DNA of 64,000 nt from Shimazuella kribbensis DSM 45090 (GTDB lineage: Bacteria; Bacillota; Bacilli; Thermoactinomycetales; Thermoactinomycetaceae). The position numbers were made by a program, and so were the translations under genes. Positions 8,746 to 17,401 of the stretch are shown in pieces (the stretch's first letter is position 1; the number at the start of each line of letters is the position of its first letter). The stretch lies in NCBI RefSeq assembly GCF_000428065.1, contig NZ_ATZF01000001.1, positions 239,822-303,821 on the forward strand, written 5' to 3'. The notes under the pieces are model-generated. The model worked only from the letters and a program-made list of their open reading frames with translations, was not told where the DNA came from and did not search any database.

Positions 8746-9196
8746 AAATAGAGCATAATATAACACTGATCTTTTTAATTATAGAAAAATAATTAAAAAC
8801 TTGATGAAAATCATTTACAAATTAAAATATTACTGCTAGTATAAACTTACTTAAAACGGACGGAGGGTTACGTGTGGCAAATCAGTAATTCGATTAATCA
8901 AACCGCTATATAAAAAGGAAATAGCGCTTGAAACGATACTTGTGGTATCGTAATCGGAGATGGTTTGCCATATGGTGACCAGTTTTTTGTCCTGCTTTGT
9001 AAAGGTAAAACAAGTAGGATGATCACATAATATGCATAAATGTGGATATGATTTGTTGGAACACTTTTTTATGGTTCGTTTTTTTGGTGGTCCAACATAA
9101 CTTTCTCACCTGTTTTTGCATGCTACCGATTACGATAACACAGGCGCTCAGTCTGTGTTTTTTATTGTTTTTATAAATTTTTGGAGGGATTTTAAT
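8746..9196. other. Intergenic region with possible gene remnant
   Basis: A GGAGGG site at 8862 is followed by a GTG frame interrupted by stops at 8911 and 8929. In the same frame, 8932-9027 reads like protein (CGIVIGDGLPYGDQFFVLL), while the +1 frame is open over 8870-8950. This could be a decayed small gene or a structured leader: ACGATAC/GTATCGT forms a hairpin at 8934-8952. I cannot decide between them. The last 70 bases carry the upstream region of the hydrolase gene. Confidence 0.35.
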
Positions 9197-10033
9197 ATGG
9201 AACAATTATGGACGATAAATGGAGTTACCATTTGTACAGAGAGTTTTGGAAAAAAAGAAGACCCAGCAATTTTACTTATTATGGGTGCACAATCCTCCAT
9301 GACTTGGTGGGAAGAAGAGTTTTGTGAGCGTTTAGCTGATACAGGGCGTTTCGTCATTCGCTATGATAACCGAGATGTTGGACGTTCTACTACTTATGAA
9401 GTTGGCCAGCCTACCTATCGTTTTGAAGATATGGCAGACGATGCAATAGGGGTATTGGATGCATACGGAGTGGAGAAAGCTCATATTGCTGGTATGTCCA
9501 TGGGTGGTATGCTTACACAGATGATAGCATTGCGCCATCCGGATAGGGTTTTGACTGTAACTTTAATTGCGACTTCCAATTTTGCAGCGGATTTACCTGC
9601 AATGGAGCAGAAAGTTATGGATTACTTTGTTAATGCAGGAACAGTAGACTGGACAGATAAAAAATCTGTAATTTCCTTTAATCTGGGAAAATGGAAGGTG
9701 CTTACTGGTTCCAAGCATCGCTTTGACGAGGCGAGGATTTTAGAGCTTTCCGAAGTAGAGTGGAATAGGAGTACCAATATAGCAAGTATAAACAACCATG
9801 GATTGTTGACAGGTGGAGAAGCTTATCTGACACGCACTAGTGAAATCGGTGTGCCTGCGCTTATTATACATGGGACAGAAGATCCGATTATTCCTTGTGT
9901 GCATGGGACGAATCTTGCAACAACTATACCAAAAGCCGAGTTGCTCACTTTAGAAGGTACTGGACACGAGCTTCCTTATGATGTATGGGAGGAGGTAATA
10001 AAGGCGATAGTGCATCATACTTCGGCTAATTAG
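9197..10033 (+). CDS. Alpha/beta hydrolase
   Basis: A 278-residue alpha/beta-fold hydrolase. The nucleophile elbow is GMSMGG (Ser near 101), the acid is in HGTEDPI and the His in GTGHELP, giving a complete triad. YDNRDVGRST is the usual oxyanion-side loop. It resembles the RdmC/aclacinomycin methylesterase branch, but the substrate is unknown. The start is ATG 8 bases after GGAGGG at 9183; the longer frame from 9116 has no such site. It lies directly upstream of the cat leader with no terminator between them. Confidence 0.88.
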   Translation: MEQLWTINGVTICTESFGKKEDPAILLIMGAQSSMTWWEEEFCERLADTGRFVIRYDNRDVGRSTTYEVGQPTYRFEDMADDAIGVLDAYGVEKAHIAGMSMGGMLTQMIALRHPDRVLTVTLIATSNFAADLPAMEQKVMDYFVNAGTVDWTDKKSVISFNLGKWKVLTGSKHRFDEARILELSEVEWNRSTNIASINNHGLLTGGEAYLTRTSEIGVPALIIHGTEDPIIPCVHGTNLATTIPKAELLTLEGTGHELPYDVWEEVIKAIVHHTSAN

Positions 10034-10035
10034 GA

Positions 10036-10074
10036 GTGAGTATTCTGGTCAAAGCAGTTGATAATGCCTCCTAA
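10036..10074 (+). CDS. Putative cat leader peptide
   Basis: A 12-codon frame (GTG at 10036, reading SILVKAVDNAS after the start, stop at 10072-10074) or a 9-codon frame from CTG 10045, which is 8 bases after AGGAG at 10032-10036. The stop lies inside the left arm of the hairpin that masks the cat ribosome binding site. This is the geometry of the inducible cat and erm leaders, in which an antibiotic-stalled ribosome opens the hairpin. VKAVD recalls the VKTDK start of the cat-86 leader. Confidence 0.7.
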   Translation: MSILVKAVDNAS

Positions 10075-10095
10075 AAGAAAACTATTTTAGGAGGC
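10066..10095 (+). promoter_or_regulatory. Translational attenuator hairpin of cat
   Basis: GCCTCCTAAAA (10066-10076) and TTTTAGGAGGC (10085-10095) form a perfect 11-bp stem with an 8-base loop. The right arm contains the AGGAGG ribosome binding site of cat, so the site is hidden unless the stem is opened. There is no T-run after the stem, so it is not a terminator. Confidence 0.88.
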
Positions 10096-10101
10096 TAAGT
10101 G

Positions 10102-10746
10102 ATGAAATTCCATCCAATCGATCAAGAGAATTGGGATCGAAAACCTTATTTCGATCATTATATTACGCAGAAATGTACATTTAGCTTGACCGCAAATATC
10201 GAGATCACCTCTTTATTGGCACAGCTTCGAATCCAGAAAAAGAAGTTTTATCCTGCCTTTCTTTACATGGTAAGTAAAGTGTTAAATGCTCATGTAGCAT
10301 TTCGTACTTGTTTTGATGATAAGGGGAGGTTAGGATACTGGAGTCAGATGAATCCTAGTTTTACCATCTTCCACAAAGAAACACATACATTTTCAGCCCT
10401 CTGGACAGCGTTTAGTGAAGATTTTCCTGTTTTTCATGATAATTACCAAGTGGACATAGCGGAATACGGAGATCATGATGCTTTTTTTCCCAAGCGTGAA
10501 TCATCCAATGTTTTTCCCGTATCGATGATTCCATGGGTAAGTTTTACTGGATTTAATCTTAATCTGAAACAAGATAATGATTATTTGTTGCCCATATTTA
10601 CAGGGGGACGTTTCTTTCAACAAGAAAATAAGGTTTTGTTCCCACTCTCGATACAGGTCAATCATGCTGTTTGTGATGGATATCATGTTAGTTTGTTTAT
10701 CAATGAAGTGCAAAAGTTAGCTTACCATTGGGGAAGTTGGATGTAG
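10102..10746 (+). CDS. cat: Chloramphenicol O-acetyltransferase, CatA type
   Basis: Acetylates and inactivates chloramphenicol using acetyl-CoA as a cytoplasmic trimer. The 214 residues match the family length. Signatures: YFDHYITQKCTFSLTANIEI near the start, FRTCFDDKGRLGYW, PWVSFTGFNLNL, and the catalytic His in QVNHAVCDGYHVS near 190. ATG 10102 is preferred over GTG 10099 because it is 7 bases from AGGAGG. The gene is preceded by a leader peptide and a hairpin typical of drug-inducible translation. Base composition matches its surroundings, so recent transfer is not obvious. Its distance from plasmid cat genes cannot be judged from sequence reading alone. Confidence 0.93.
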   Translation: MKFHPIDQENWDRKPYFDHYITQKCTFSLTANIEITSLLAQLRIQKKKFYPAFLYMVSKVLNAHVAFRTCFDDKGRLGYWSQMNPSFTIFHKETHTFSALWTAFSEDFPVFHDNYQVDIAEYGDHDAFFPKRESSNVFPVSMIPWVSFTGFNLNLKQDNDYLLPIFTGGRFFQQENKVLFPLSIQVNHAVCDGYHVSLFINEVQKLAYHWGSWM

Positions 10747-10753
10747 AAAGAAC

Positions 10754-10790
10754 AAAACCGGTACCTTGATGGAGGTATCGGTTTTATTTA
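10754..10790 (+). terminator. Terminator after cat
   Basis: AAAACCGGTACC / GGTATCGGTTTT stem with a T-rich right arm. The A-rich left arm could also serve the convergent gene. Confidence 0.85.
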
Positions 10791-10858
10791 GGTGAAAGGG
10801 TCAAAAGGGGATTATGATTGAATTCATCAATGAAAGAAAATAAAGAATGAGGGTTTAT

Positions 10859-11584
10859 TTATTTTGGACATTTGGTTAATGGCCAAGCCCATACTTTTAT
10901 ATGATGGGCGTAATGAAATAATGGGTTTGTTTTTTTTATCGTAAGTTGGTGAAAATCAAAAATAGAATTATGCACAATTTTTACTTTAGCTTGTTGAATG
11001 AACCATGGTTGATGATGAATTTCACATCGGTATAAGTTTTTATTATGTGTCGTGTACAAACAATACCGCTCCATTAACCAATGATCGATAGAACCGACTT
11101 TTGCTGGTTCTGCTGATGAAATAGGATGATACGAAGCTTCAAATGATAGTTGATTGTGACGATAACAAGCAAAATGAATTCGTTCATTTTGTTCTTGCCA
11201 ATCTATCTTTGCATAAGAGTATGGAAGATAAGCGAGTTTGTTTGCTACCCAAACAGCGAAATGATGATCGGCATCTATATGTAAAAAGTAGACTCCTTTT
11301 TTTCCTTCATAAGTTACATAAGTTCGAACATTTAATTCTGGAAATAAGGATGCTCCAGGAAAAGATGGAAGGAAGCGAAAGCGAATGTGGTTCATTTGAA
11401 AAGGGACAATGGAGATCCATGCCTGACCCTTAAATGTATCTAGTTCTAAAGGAGCTGGAATTCTTGATTGAATCCAATCGGGTTCTACAGGGAAGTGAGC
11501 AAACAATAATTTTTCCCAAGATTGAGTCATAATCCAAGGCCCTGTTGGTAAAGACCAAGGGCGATGAGCAGTTTGTCCTAACAT
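10859..11584 (-). CDS. DUF2071 (YqjF-like) protein
   Basis: A 241-residue member of the YqjF/DUF2071 family of uncharacterised proteins, recognisable from HRPWSLPTGPWIMTQSWEKLLFAHFPV, IPAPLELDTFKGQAWISIVPF and ELNVRTYVTYEGKKGVYFLHIDAD. I choose ATG 11584, which has GGAGG 5 bases upstream. The longer frame to 11692 would place that ribosome binding site inside the coding sequence. Its function is unknown, and convergent cat lies downstream. Confidence 0.88.
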   Translation of the reverse strand: MLGQTAHRPWSLPTGPWIMTQSWEKLLFAHFPVEPDWIQSRIPAPLELDTFKGQAWISIVPFQMNHIRFRFLPSFPGASLFPELNVRTYVTYEGKKGVYFLHIDADHHFAVWVANKLAYLPYSYAKIDWQEQNERIHFACYRHNQLSFEASYHPISSAEPAKVGSIDHWLMERYCLYTTHNKNLYRCEIHHQPWFIQQAKVKIVHNSIFDFHQLTIKKTNPLFHYAHHIKVWAWPLTKCPK

Positions 11585-12059
11585 TTTTTCCTCCATGGTC
11601 ATACTTTTCGATATATTAATCTTAATGATATACCAAACTAATGTAAGAAATTCGTGATTCGAAAGGATATCTTTTAAACATAGAGGGGACATCCCTTGTC
11701 ATATTTAGAAAGTGATTAAATCGAAAGTAACGTTCATCTTCGTTACGTTGTTGTTCACTCCGTCCTTACACTTCGAGTACGGAAGCTTGGTAGATTCCCT
11801 GTCGTCAGATGAGTTTACCCAAGAATCCCTCACCTCCGCGCAGCAGGTGGAGGGAATGTTCAAGTTGCACATTGTAAACGTTGAACAATAAGCTTGAATA
11901 TTGTTATAACAAATTTGATAATGAAATAGATTGGAAAGAATCTGAGCAATATTATCCATGATAGAAGCGAACAGGAATTCAATGAAATAAGAGAATATCA
12001 TAGAATGTTTGGTTAAGGAAAAAGCTAAGATACAATACTTATTTCCAAGAGGAGATATC
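11585..12059. other. Intergenic region with IS605-like end remnant
   Basis: Contains the upstream region of the DUF2071 gene, then a GC-richer patch at 11750-11880 ending in a subterminal hairpin (see 11815). From 11885 to 12059 it is AT-rich and probably holds the selO promoter. The minus-strand frame 11705-12076 resembles nothing known. Confidence 0.45.
11815..11862. mobile_element. Possible IS200/IS605 right-end remnant
   Basis: CCCTCACCT (from 11827) and AGGTGGAGGG (to 11854) form an imperfect hairpin framed by GAATC and AATGTTCAAG. This resembles the subterminal right-end hairpin of IS200/IS605 elements and the one at 39847. No transposase gene adjoins it. Confidence 0.45.
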
Positions 12060-13526
12060 ATGAATAAGAAGAACAACCTAGGTTGGAATTTAGATAACAG
12101 TTATACCCGTTTGCCAAAAACCTTTTTTTCAAAGATCAATCCCAACCCTATACGATCACCAAAGTTGATTATTTTTAATGATACTTTGTCATCCTCTCTT
12201 GGATTAGACGTAGGTGAGCTTAAAAAGTACGAAGGGGTAGATATTCTCGCTGGTAACGACCTTCCTGAAGGTTCTTTGCCTATTGCTCAAGCTTATGCAG
12301 GACATCAATTCGGGCATTTTACGATGTTAGGGGATGGAAGGGCTCTGCTTATTGGCGAACAAATTACACCTTCAGGAGATCGCTTTGATATTCAGCTTAA
12401 GGGATCAGGAAAAACACCTTACTCCCGTGGGGGAGATGGAAGGGCTACATTAGGACCGATGTTACGAGAATACATCATTAGCGAAGCTATGTATGCACTT
12501 GGCATTCCAACGACACGTAGTTTATCAGTCGTAAAAACAGGGGAATCCGTAATACGTGAAACGGATCTTCCTGGTGCGGTTTTAACAAGAGTGGCTGCGA
12601 GTCATATACGGGTTGGCACGTTTCAATATGTCGCTGGTTTGGGAAAAGTAGAGGGGTTAAAAGTACTAGCTGATTATACTATCGATCGACATTTTCCCCA
12701 CATTGCGGATGAAAACAACCGTTATCTTTTCCTTCTCCAAGAAGTGGTGAACCGTCAAGCTGACTTAATTTCCAAATGGCAACAGGTCGGCTTTATACAT
12801 GGGGTAATGAATACGGACAATATGACAATCAGTGGAGAAACGATCGATTACGGTCCTTGTGCTTTCATGGACGTATATGATCCATCTGCCGTATTCAGTT
12901 CGATCGACATGCAAGGTCGTTATGCTTATGGTAATCAGCCGCCTATTGCTGGTTGGAACCTTGCTAGGTTGGCAGAAGCTCTTTTGCCATTGTTGCATGA
13001 CGATCCAGAGCAAGCTGTCGGACTAGCCCAAGAGGTAGTCTCCCATTTTCCTGAACGGTATGAACGGAATTGGCTTAGTGGTATGAGAGGAAAGCTGGGG
13101 CTATTTAATGAAGAAACAGAGGATAAAGTGTTAGTGGATGCTCTTCTTCGCTTGATGGAAAAGCATGAAGCGGATTATACCAACACGTTTCGTGCTATTA
13201 CACTAGATAAGTTAGATGATCAAGAGTGGTTTCACACACCAGAATTTACTCAGTGGTTTGAAAAATGGTTGGCTAGACGAAACCGGCAACCTGAATCGAA
13301 ACCGGACTCTCAGCAGCTCATGCAAAGAAGCAATCCTGCGATCATCCCACGCAATCACCGGGTGGAAGAGGCACTCGAAGCAGCAGTTGAAAATGGGGAT
13401 TACCATGTGATGGATAAGTTGCTTAAAGTGCTGACAAATCCATATGCTTATTCTCCTGAACAGGAAGTGTATGCCGAATTACCTCCAAAGTCATTTTGTG
13501 GGTATCAAACGTTTTGTGGAACATAA
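12060..13526 (+). CDS. selO: Protein AMPylase SelO (YdiU family)
   Basis: Pseudokinase-fold enzyme that transfers AMP from ATP to protein hydroxyls in a redox-sensitive way. The 488 residues fit the family. Visible signatures are [38 protein letters not shown] (nucleotide-binding Lys/Arg), [22 protein letters not shown] (metal-binding Asn and Asp), and the C-terminal YQTFCGT whose Cys occupies the selenocysteine position of some homologues. The start is ATG after GAGGAG; the longer frame from 12009 has no ribosome binding site. Confidence 0.95.
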   Translation: MNKKNNLGWNLDNSYTRLPKTFFSKINPNPIRSPKLIIFNDTLSSSLGLDVGELKKYEGVDILAGNDLPEGSLPIAQAYAGHQFGHFTMLGDGRALLIGEQITPSGDRFDIQLKGSGKTPYSRGGDGRATLGPMLREYIISEAMYALGIPTTRSLSVVKTGESVIRETDLPGAVLTRVAASHIRVGTFQYVAGLGKVEGLKVLADYTIDRHFPHIADENNRYLFLLQEVVNRQADLISKWQQVGFIHGVMNTDNMTISGETIDYGPCAFMDVYDPSAVFSSIDMQGRYAYGNQPPIAGWNLARLAEALLPLLHDDPEQAVGLAQEVVSHFPERYERNWLSGMRGKLGLFNEETEDKVLVDALLRLMEKHEADYTNTFRAITLDKLDDQEWFHTPEFTQWFEKWLARRNRQPESKPDSQQLMQRSNPAIIPRNHRVEEALEAAVENGDYHVMDKLLKVLTNPYAYSPEQEVYAELPPKSFCGYQTFCGT

Positions 13527-13625
13527 AGAAACAGTAGACTGCTAGATGGTTGATAAAATTATTTTATCACGATGTAAACGTCGATGGAGTCACCATATCA
13601 CTGGTGAACTAGAAATACAGTGACT

Positions 13626-13656
13626 CCCTCTTGTGGAATCAAGAGGGGGTTGTTTT
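13626..13656 (+). terminator. Terminator after selO
   Basis: CCCTCTTG / CAAGAGGG stem with a 6-base loop, followed by GGTTGTTTTC. A second inverted repeat (GGAGTCAC / GTGACTCC) lies just upstream at 13586-13627. Confidence 0.8.
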
Positions 13657-13762
13657 CGGGAATGGGAAAGTTAGAAACAATAATTTTTGTTAACAAGAAT
13701 AGCAAATACAGGGATAAAAACAACGAATAAGCCTGTTTGTAAATGAATGAGGAGGTTTAATC

Positions 13763-14245
13763 ATGATAAATGATAACGATTTAAAGCATTTGAAACGTTG
13801 TATCGAACTGGCAAGAACTGCTTTGGAAGCTGGTGATGAGCCATTCGGTTCGATTCTTGTGTCCGTCCATGGCAAAGTACTTGCCGAAGACCATAATCAC
13901 GTAGCCGGTGGCGATCATACCCAGCATCCAGAGTTTGCCTTGGCGCGTTGGGCAGTCAAAAATATGACAGAGGAAGAACGAGCCAAGGCAACAGTCTATA
14001 CTTCGGGTGAACATTGCCCTATGTGCGCTGCAGCTCATGGCTGGGTTGGATTAGGACGGATTGTTTATGCGAGTTCCTCAGAACAACTTGCACAATGGCT
14101 GAGTGAAATAGGTGTCGCCAAATCACGCGTTCATAATCTTCCGATCCACGAGGTTATTCGTGATACCATCGTAGATGGTCCTGTGCTTGAACTCGCTGAG
14201 CAAGTTCGAAAACTTCATCGTCAGTTTTATGCAAAAAATACATAG
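13763..14245 (+). CDS. CDA-fold nucleoside/base deaminase
   Basis: A zinc-dependent deaminase of 160 residues. HPEFAL supplies the His ligand and catalytic Glu, and GEHCPMCAAAHGW supplies the two Cys ligands. It is closest to the guanine-deaminase/tRNA-adenosine-deaminase-like branch (EAGDEPFGSILV near residue 25). The physiological substrate cannot be fixed from sequence. The start is ATG after GAGGAGG. Confidence 0.88.
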   Translation: MINDNDLKHLKRCIELARTALEAGDEPFGSILVSVHGKVLAEDHNHVAGGDHTQHPEFALARWAVKNMTEEERAKATVYTSGEHCPMCAAAHGWVGLGRIVYASSSEQLAQWLSEIGVAKSRVHNLPIHEVIRDTIVDGPVLELAEQVRKLHRQFYAKNT

Positions 14246-14333
14246 TAACACAATAAATACAGGAGAAAGAGCCAATACTTGGGAGTCTCATTCGAATTTT
14301 TGGCGGCAGTAGCATAATATCGAAGGAGGAAAC

Positions 14334-14705
14334 ATGGAAATTTTCGCAAAATATTTAGCAGGTATTGATAACCTAGATCACCGCGACCGAACAGAGAAAA
14401 TTTTGTCGTGGGTTGCTAATAAATTCCCGAATTTGGAACCACAAATCAAGTGGAATACGCCAATGTTTTCCGATCACAGCACATTTATCATCGGCTTTTC
14501 TACAGCGAAACATCATTTGAGCGTTTCACCCGAAGAAGCAGGCATTGTGCACTTTGCCGATGATATTGCGCAAGCTGGTTACAGTGCTACCAAAGGCTTG
14601 TTTCGAATTCCGTGGAATGAACCGGTAAATTATGAGTTGCTTGAGAAAATGATTGAATTTAATATTCAGGATAAAGCAGAATATACGAGTTTTTGGCGGA
14701 AATAA
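14334..14705 (+). CDS. Frataxin-like iron chaperone (YdhG/Fra, DUF1801)
   Basis: A 123-residue DUF1801 protein. Matching features are [51 protein letters not shown] and [14 protein letters not shown]. subtilis Fra (YdhG) of this family delivers iron for Fe-S cluster and haem synthesis. The start is ATG after AAGGAGG. It follows the deaminase by under 100 bases and may be expressed with it. Confidence 0.85.
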   Translation: MEIFAKYLAGIDNLDHRDRTEKILSWVANKFPNLEPQIKWNTPMFSDHSTFIIGFSTAKHHLSVSPEEAGIVHFADDIAQAGYSATKGLFRIPWNEPVNYELLEKMIEFNIQDKAEYTSFWRK

Positions 14706-14844
14706 TACATCAAGCCTTATCAAAAAACGTATGACATGAAAAATTGTCATGCGTTTTTTCTACTATAAAAGAGAGTAAATACAAAGAAGTATCGTACTAG
14801 TATCATGATTCGTCTCCACAAACGTTTGTTTTTAACTCATTTGC

Positions 14845-14885
14845 GTAAGAGAAGTCCCCCGCTTCTACAAGTGGTGAGATGAATT
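14845..14885. mobile_element. IS605-type end-like hairpin upstream of broken tnpB
   Basis: CCCCGCTTCTAC...AAGTGGTGAG resembles the subterminal right-end hairpin at 39847-39885 but lies upstream of a tnpB remnant, so it probably belongs to another lost copy or a rearranged element. Confidence 0.4.
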
Positions 14886-14983
14886 ACAAGTTTCTGACGA
14901 AATCTTTCCAAAAAATAGTTGATCGATCGTTTGTTCTGGTATACAATCCTTTCTAAGATAAAATAGAGAGGAAGGAGAAAACC

Positions 14984-16118
14984 ATACTTCGTGCCAAAAA
15001 AGTGTATTTCACTGCATCGAAATCCGATTTGGATCGGTTATTTGCTTGTAACCGTGAATCGGCTCTTGTTTGGAACGAGTGCTTACAACAATCCCAACAA
15101 TTTGAGCTCCATCATAAGAAATGGATTTCCAAATCTGAGTTACAACGTGCGATGAAAGGACAATTTCATTTTCATAGTCAATCCATTCAAGCCGTTTGTC
15201 ATAAGTATCTTTTTGCGAGAGATTCCGCACGTCAGGCAATTCGACAGGGGATCAAAACCGCTCGTTATTCCTACAAGAACAAGAACCATTACCATACCAA
15301 ATGGGCAAAAGATGGAATCCGGATTCACGCAAATGGGAAAATAGAGCTGTCGATGGGCATTCATGGTGGGAAACGGGAAAAGCCAATTTCGATACACACC
15401 AAACATCTTCCACAAGGTCAAATCAAAGAAATAGAACTTTGTTATGATCATCGACTGTATTTATCAGTTGCCTTGAGGATGGAAGAGAAGAACAAGCATA
15501 TGAAAAGAAACAGGCTACGGGAGTGGATCTGGGTGAAATTCATAGCCTTGCTTCTTTCTGTGAGAGTGGAGAAGCTTTGATCGTGACGGGTCGGAAAGTA
15601 CGCTCGATTCATCGACTTCGAAATAAGAAGGTAGCAGAGATTCAGCGCCTTCAGTCCAGGTGTAAAAAAGGTTCTCATCAGTGGAAAAAGTACCAGAAGG
15701 CCAAACGATATGGCTTTCGAAATCTGAAAAACAATTGCAAGATGCTTTACATAAAACAACCAAGCAGTTTGTGGATTGGTGTGTGAAACAAGCTGTATCG
15801 GATGTTTACATAGGGAACCCAGAAGGAGTACAAAGAAAGACGAGAAAGAAGAAGAAAGCAACTAGAAAACAAGCACAGCGTCTATCCAACTGGTCATTTG
15901 GAAAAATGAAGAAGTACCTCCAATATAAGTTGGTGATGATGGGAATGAGGCTTCATTCAGTCAATGAAGCCTATACCAGTCAGACATGTCCTGTCTGCAA
16001 GAAGAGAAAGAAGGTCTCTTCTAGAAACTATCGCTGTTCCTGTGGCTATCAAGAACATCGAGATACACATGGAGCGAGAAATATTCTAGCCAAATTCCTC
16101 TATGGAGAGGTTCATTAG
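14984..16118 (+). pseudogene. tnpB: IS605-family tnpB, two frameshifts
   Basis: RNA-guided endonuclease TnpB of an IS200/IS605 element, broken into three frames. Frame A runs 14984 to about 15520 (KKVYFTASKSDLDRLFACNRES). Frame B covers about 15520-15680 and starts with VDLGEIHSLASF, the first RuvC Asp. Frame C runs from about 15690 to 16118 with IGNPEGVQ (RuvC Glu), zinc-finger Cys pairs (CPVCKKRKK and CSCG) and the last RuvC Asp in HRDTHGARN. The N-terminal frame has AAGGAG before ATA 14984, where an ATG may have been lost. alkC starts 30 bases after the stop and no right end is visible, so the element is decayed. Confidence 0.9.
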
Positions 16119-16148
16119 AGTAAATCGTTACAAGAAGGTGTATGTGTA

Positions 16149-17219
16149 ATGGAGCAGTTAAAAAATATATATAATGAACGATTTGTTGATCAGCTTAATG
16201 AAGCAATCTATGAAGTATATCCATCTTTTGATCGTTTTTGCTTTCATCGGCTTATTTTTCAAGAGGATTGGGAGGGATTAGCCTTAAAGCAGCGTATGCG
16301 TCGGATTACAGAGGCTTTGTTTGAGGGGTTACCAAAAGAGTATCAAGAAGCTCTTGGAATTTTGTATCATGTTGCTCCCCGATTTCGTGGATTGAGTGGA
16401 ATTGTTTTTCCTGACTATGTAGAACAATATGGGCTCGATGATTGGGATCAATCAATGGTTGCTTTGGCAACTTTTACACCTTTCTCTACTGCTGAATATG
16501 CAGTTCGTCCCTTTCTTTTGAAAGATCAAGAAAAAATGCTCACCCAAATGCTAGAATGGTCGACTCACCCTAATGAACATCTTCGAAGACTTGCAAGTGA
16601 AGGATGCAGGCCGCGATTGCCTTGGGGTGTATCTATTCCATCTTTGAAAACAAACCCATATCCCATTCTGCCTATTTTGACAAATTTAAAACAGGATGCA
16701 TCGTTGTATGTACGAAAAAGTGTGGCGAACAATTTAAATGATATTTCCAAAACATACCCTGATCTAGTGCTTGAACTTGCAAACGTTTGGTATGGAAAAA
16801 ATGAACATACTGATTGGATTATCAAACATGCTTGTCGTACTTTATTAAAACGAGGAGACACAAAGGCATTGTCCTTGTTTGGTTATCATGATGAATCAAA
16901 CGAAATTTTACATTTTCGTTGTGATTTAGATCAGGTGGACATAGGAGGAAAGATGGAGTTCTCCTTTGATATACAAGCCAAAAGCGACAACAAAATGAGA
17001 GTGGAGTATGCGATTGATTTTGTAAAGGGGAAAGGCAAACGCAACAAAAAAGTATTTAAAGTAACGGAAATTCAGATCAGAGGCGGAGAAACAAAGTCTT
17101 ATACAAAAACCCACTCTTTTCGGGATCTAACGACAAGAAAACATTACCCAGGAGTCCATACGTTAACCATTATTATAAATGGTATAGGAAAAGCATCCTA
17201 TGATTTTGTATTAAAATAA
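16149..17219 (+). CDS. alkC: AlkC-like DNA alkylation repair glycosylase
   Basis: HEAT-like-repeat DNA glycosylase that removes alkylated bases such as 3-methyladenine. The 356 residues contain the family hallmark EGCRPRLPWG near residue 152, with FTPFSTAEYAVRPFL before it and helical repeats (LYVRKSVANNLNDISKTYPDL) after it. From about 245 on there is a beta-rich Ig-like C-terminal domain (VDIGGKMEFSFDIQAKSDNK), known in a subset of AlkC proteins. Alkylation induction cannot be seen. The gene sits just after the decayed tnpB. Confidence 0.9.
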   Translation: MEQLKNIYNERFVDQLNEAIYEVYPSFDRFCFHRLIFQEDWEGLALKQRMRRITEALFEGLPKEYQEALGILYHVAPRFRGLSGIVFPDYVEQYGLDDWDQSMVALATFTPFSTAEYAVRPFLLKDQEKMLTQMLEWSTHPNEHLRRLASEGCRPRLPWGVSIPSLKTNPYPILPILTNLKQDASLYVRKSVANNLNDISKTYPDLVLELANVWYGKNEHTDWIIKHACRTLLKRGDTKALSLFGYHDESNEILHFRCDLDQVDIGGKMEFSFDIQAKSDNKMRVEYAIDFVKGKGKRNKKVFKVTEIQIRGGETKSYTKTHSFRDLTTRKHYPGVHTLTIIINGIGKASYDFVLK

Positions 17220-17251
17220 GAGTAGGGAGTGAATATAATCAGCAAAAACGG

Positions 17252-17288
17252 GATACACCGGTTCTTGATAGAACCGGTGTATCTTTAT
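17252..17288 (+). terminator. Terminator after alkC
   Basis: Perfect 14-bp stem GATACACCGGTTCT / AGAACCGGTGTATC with a 4-base loop, then TTTAT. Confidence 0.88.
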
Positions 17289-17401
17289 CACCAGAAAAGT
17301 TGGTGAGTTGGTCAATCAACCCTATTGACTGCTCAGTCATCAGGATCGAAAGCCATTATATTTTTTTGGTACCTATATTGAATCAAGCACCAGTGTTGGT
17401 T

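Noticed and set aside
10754-10790. Hairpin after cat as a second attenuator
   Set aside because: It follows the stop codon and has a T-rich right arm, so it is an ordinary terminator.
11705-12076. Minus-strand 123-codon frame upstream of selO
   Set aside because: Covers an IS-like end and the selO start; sequence is low-complexity and resembles nothing.
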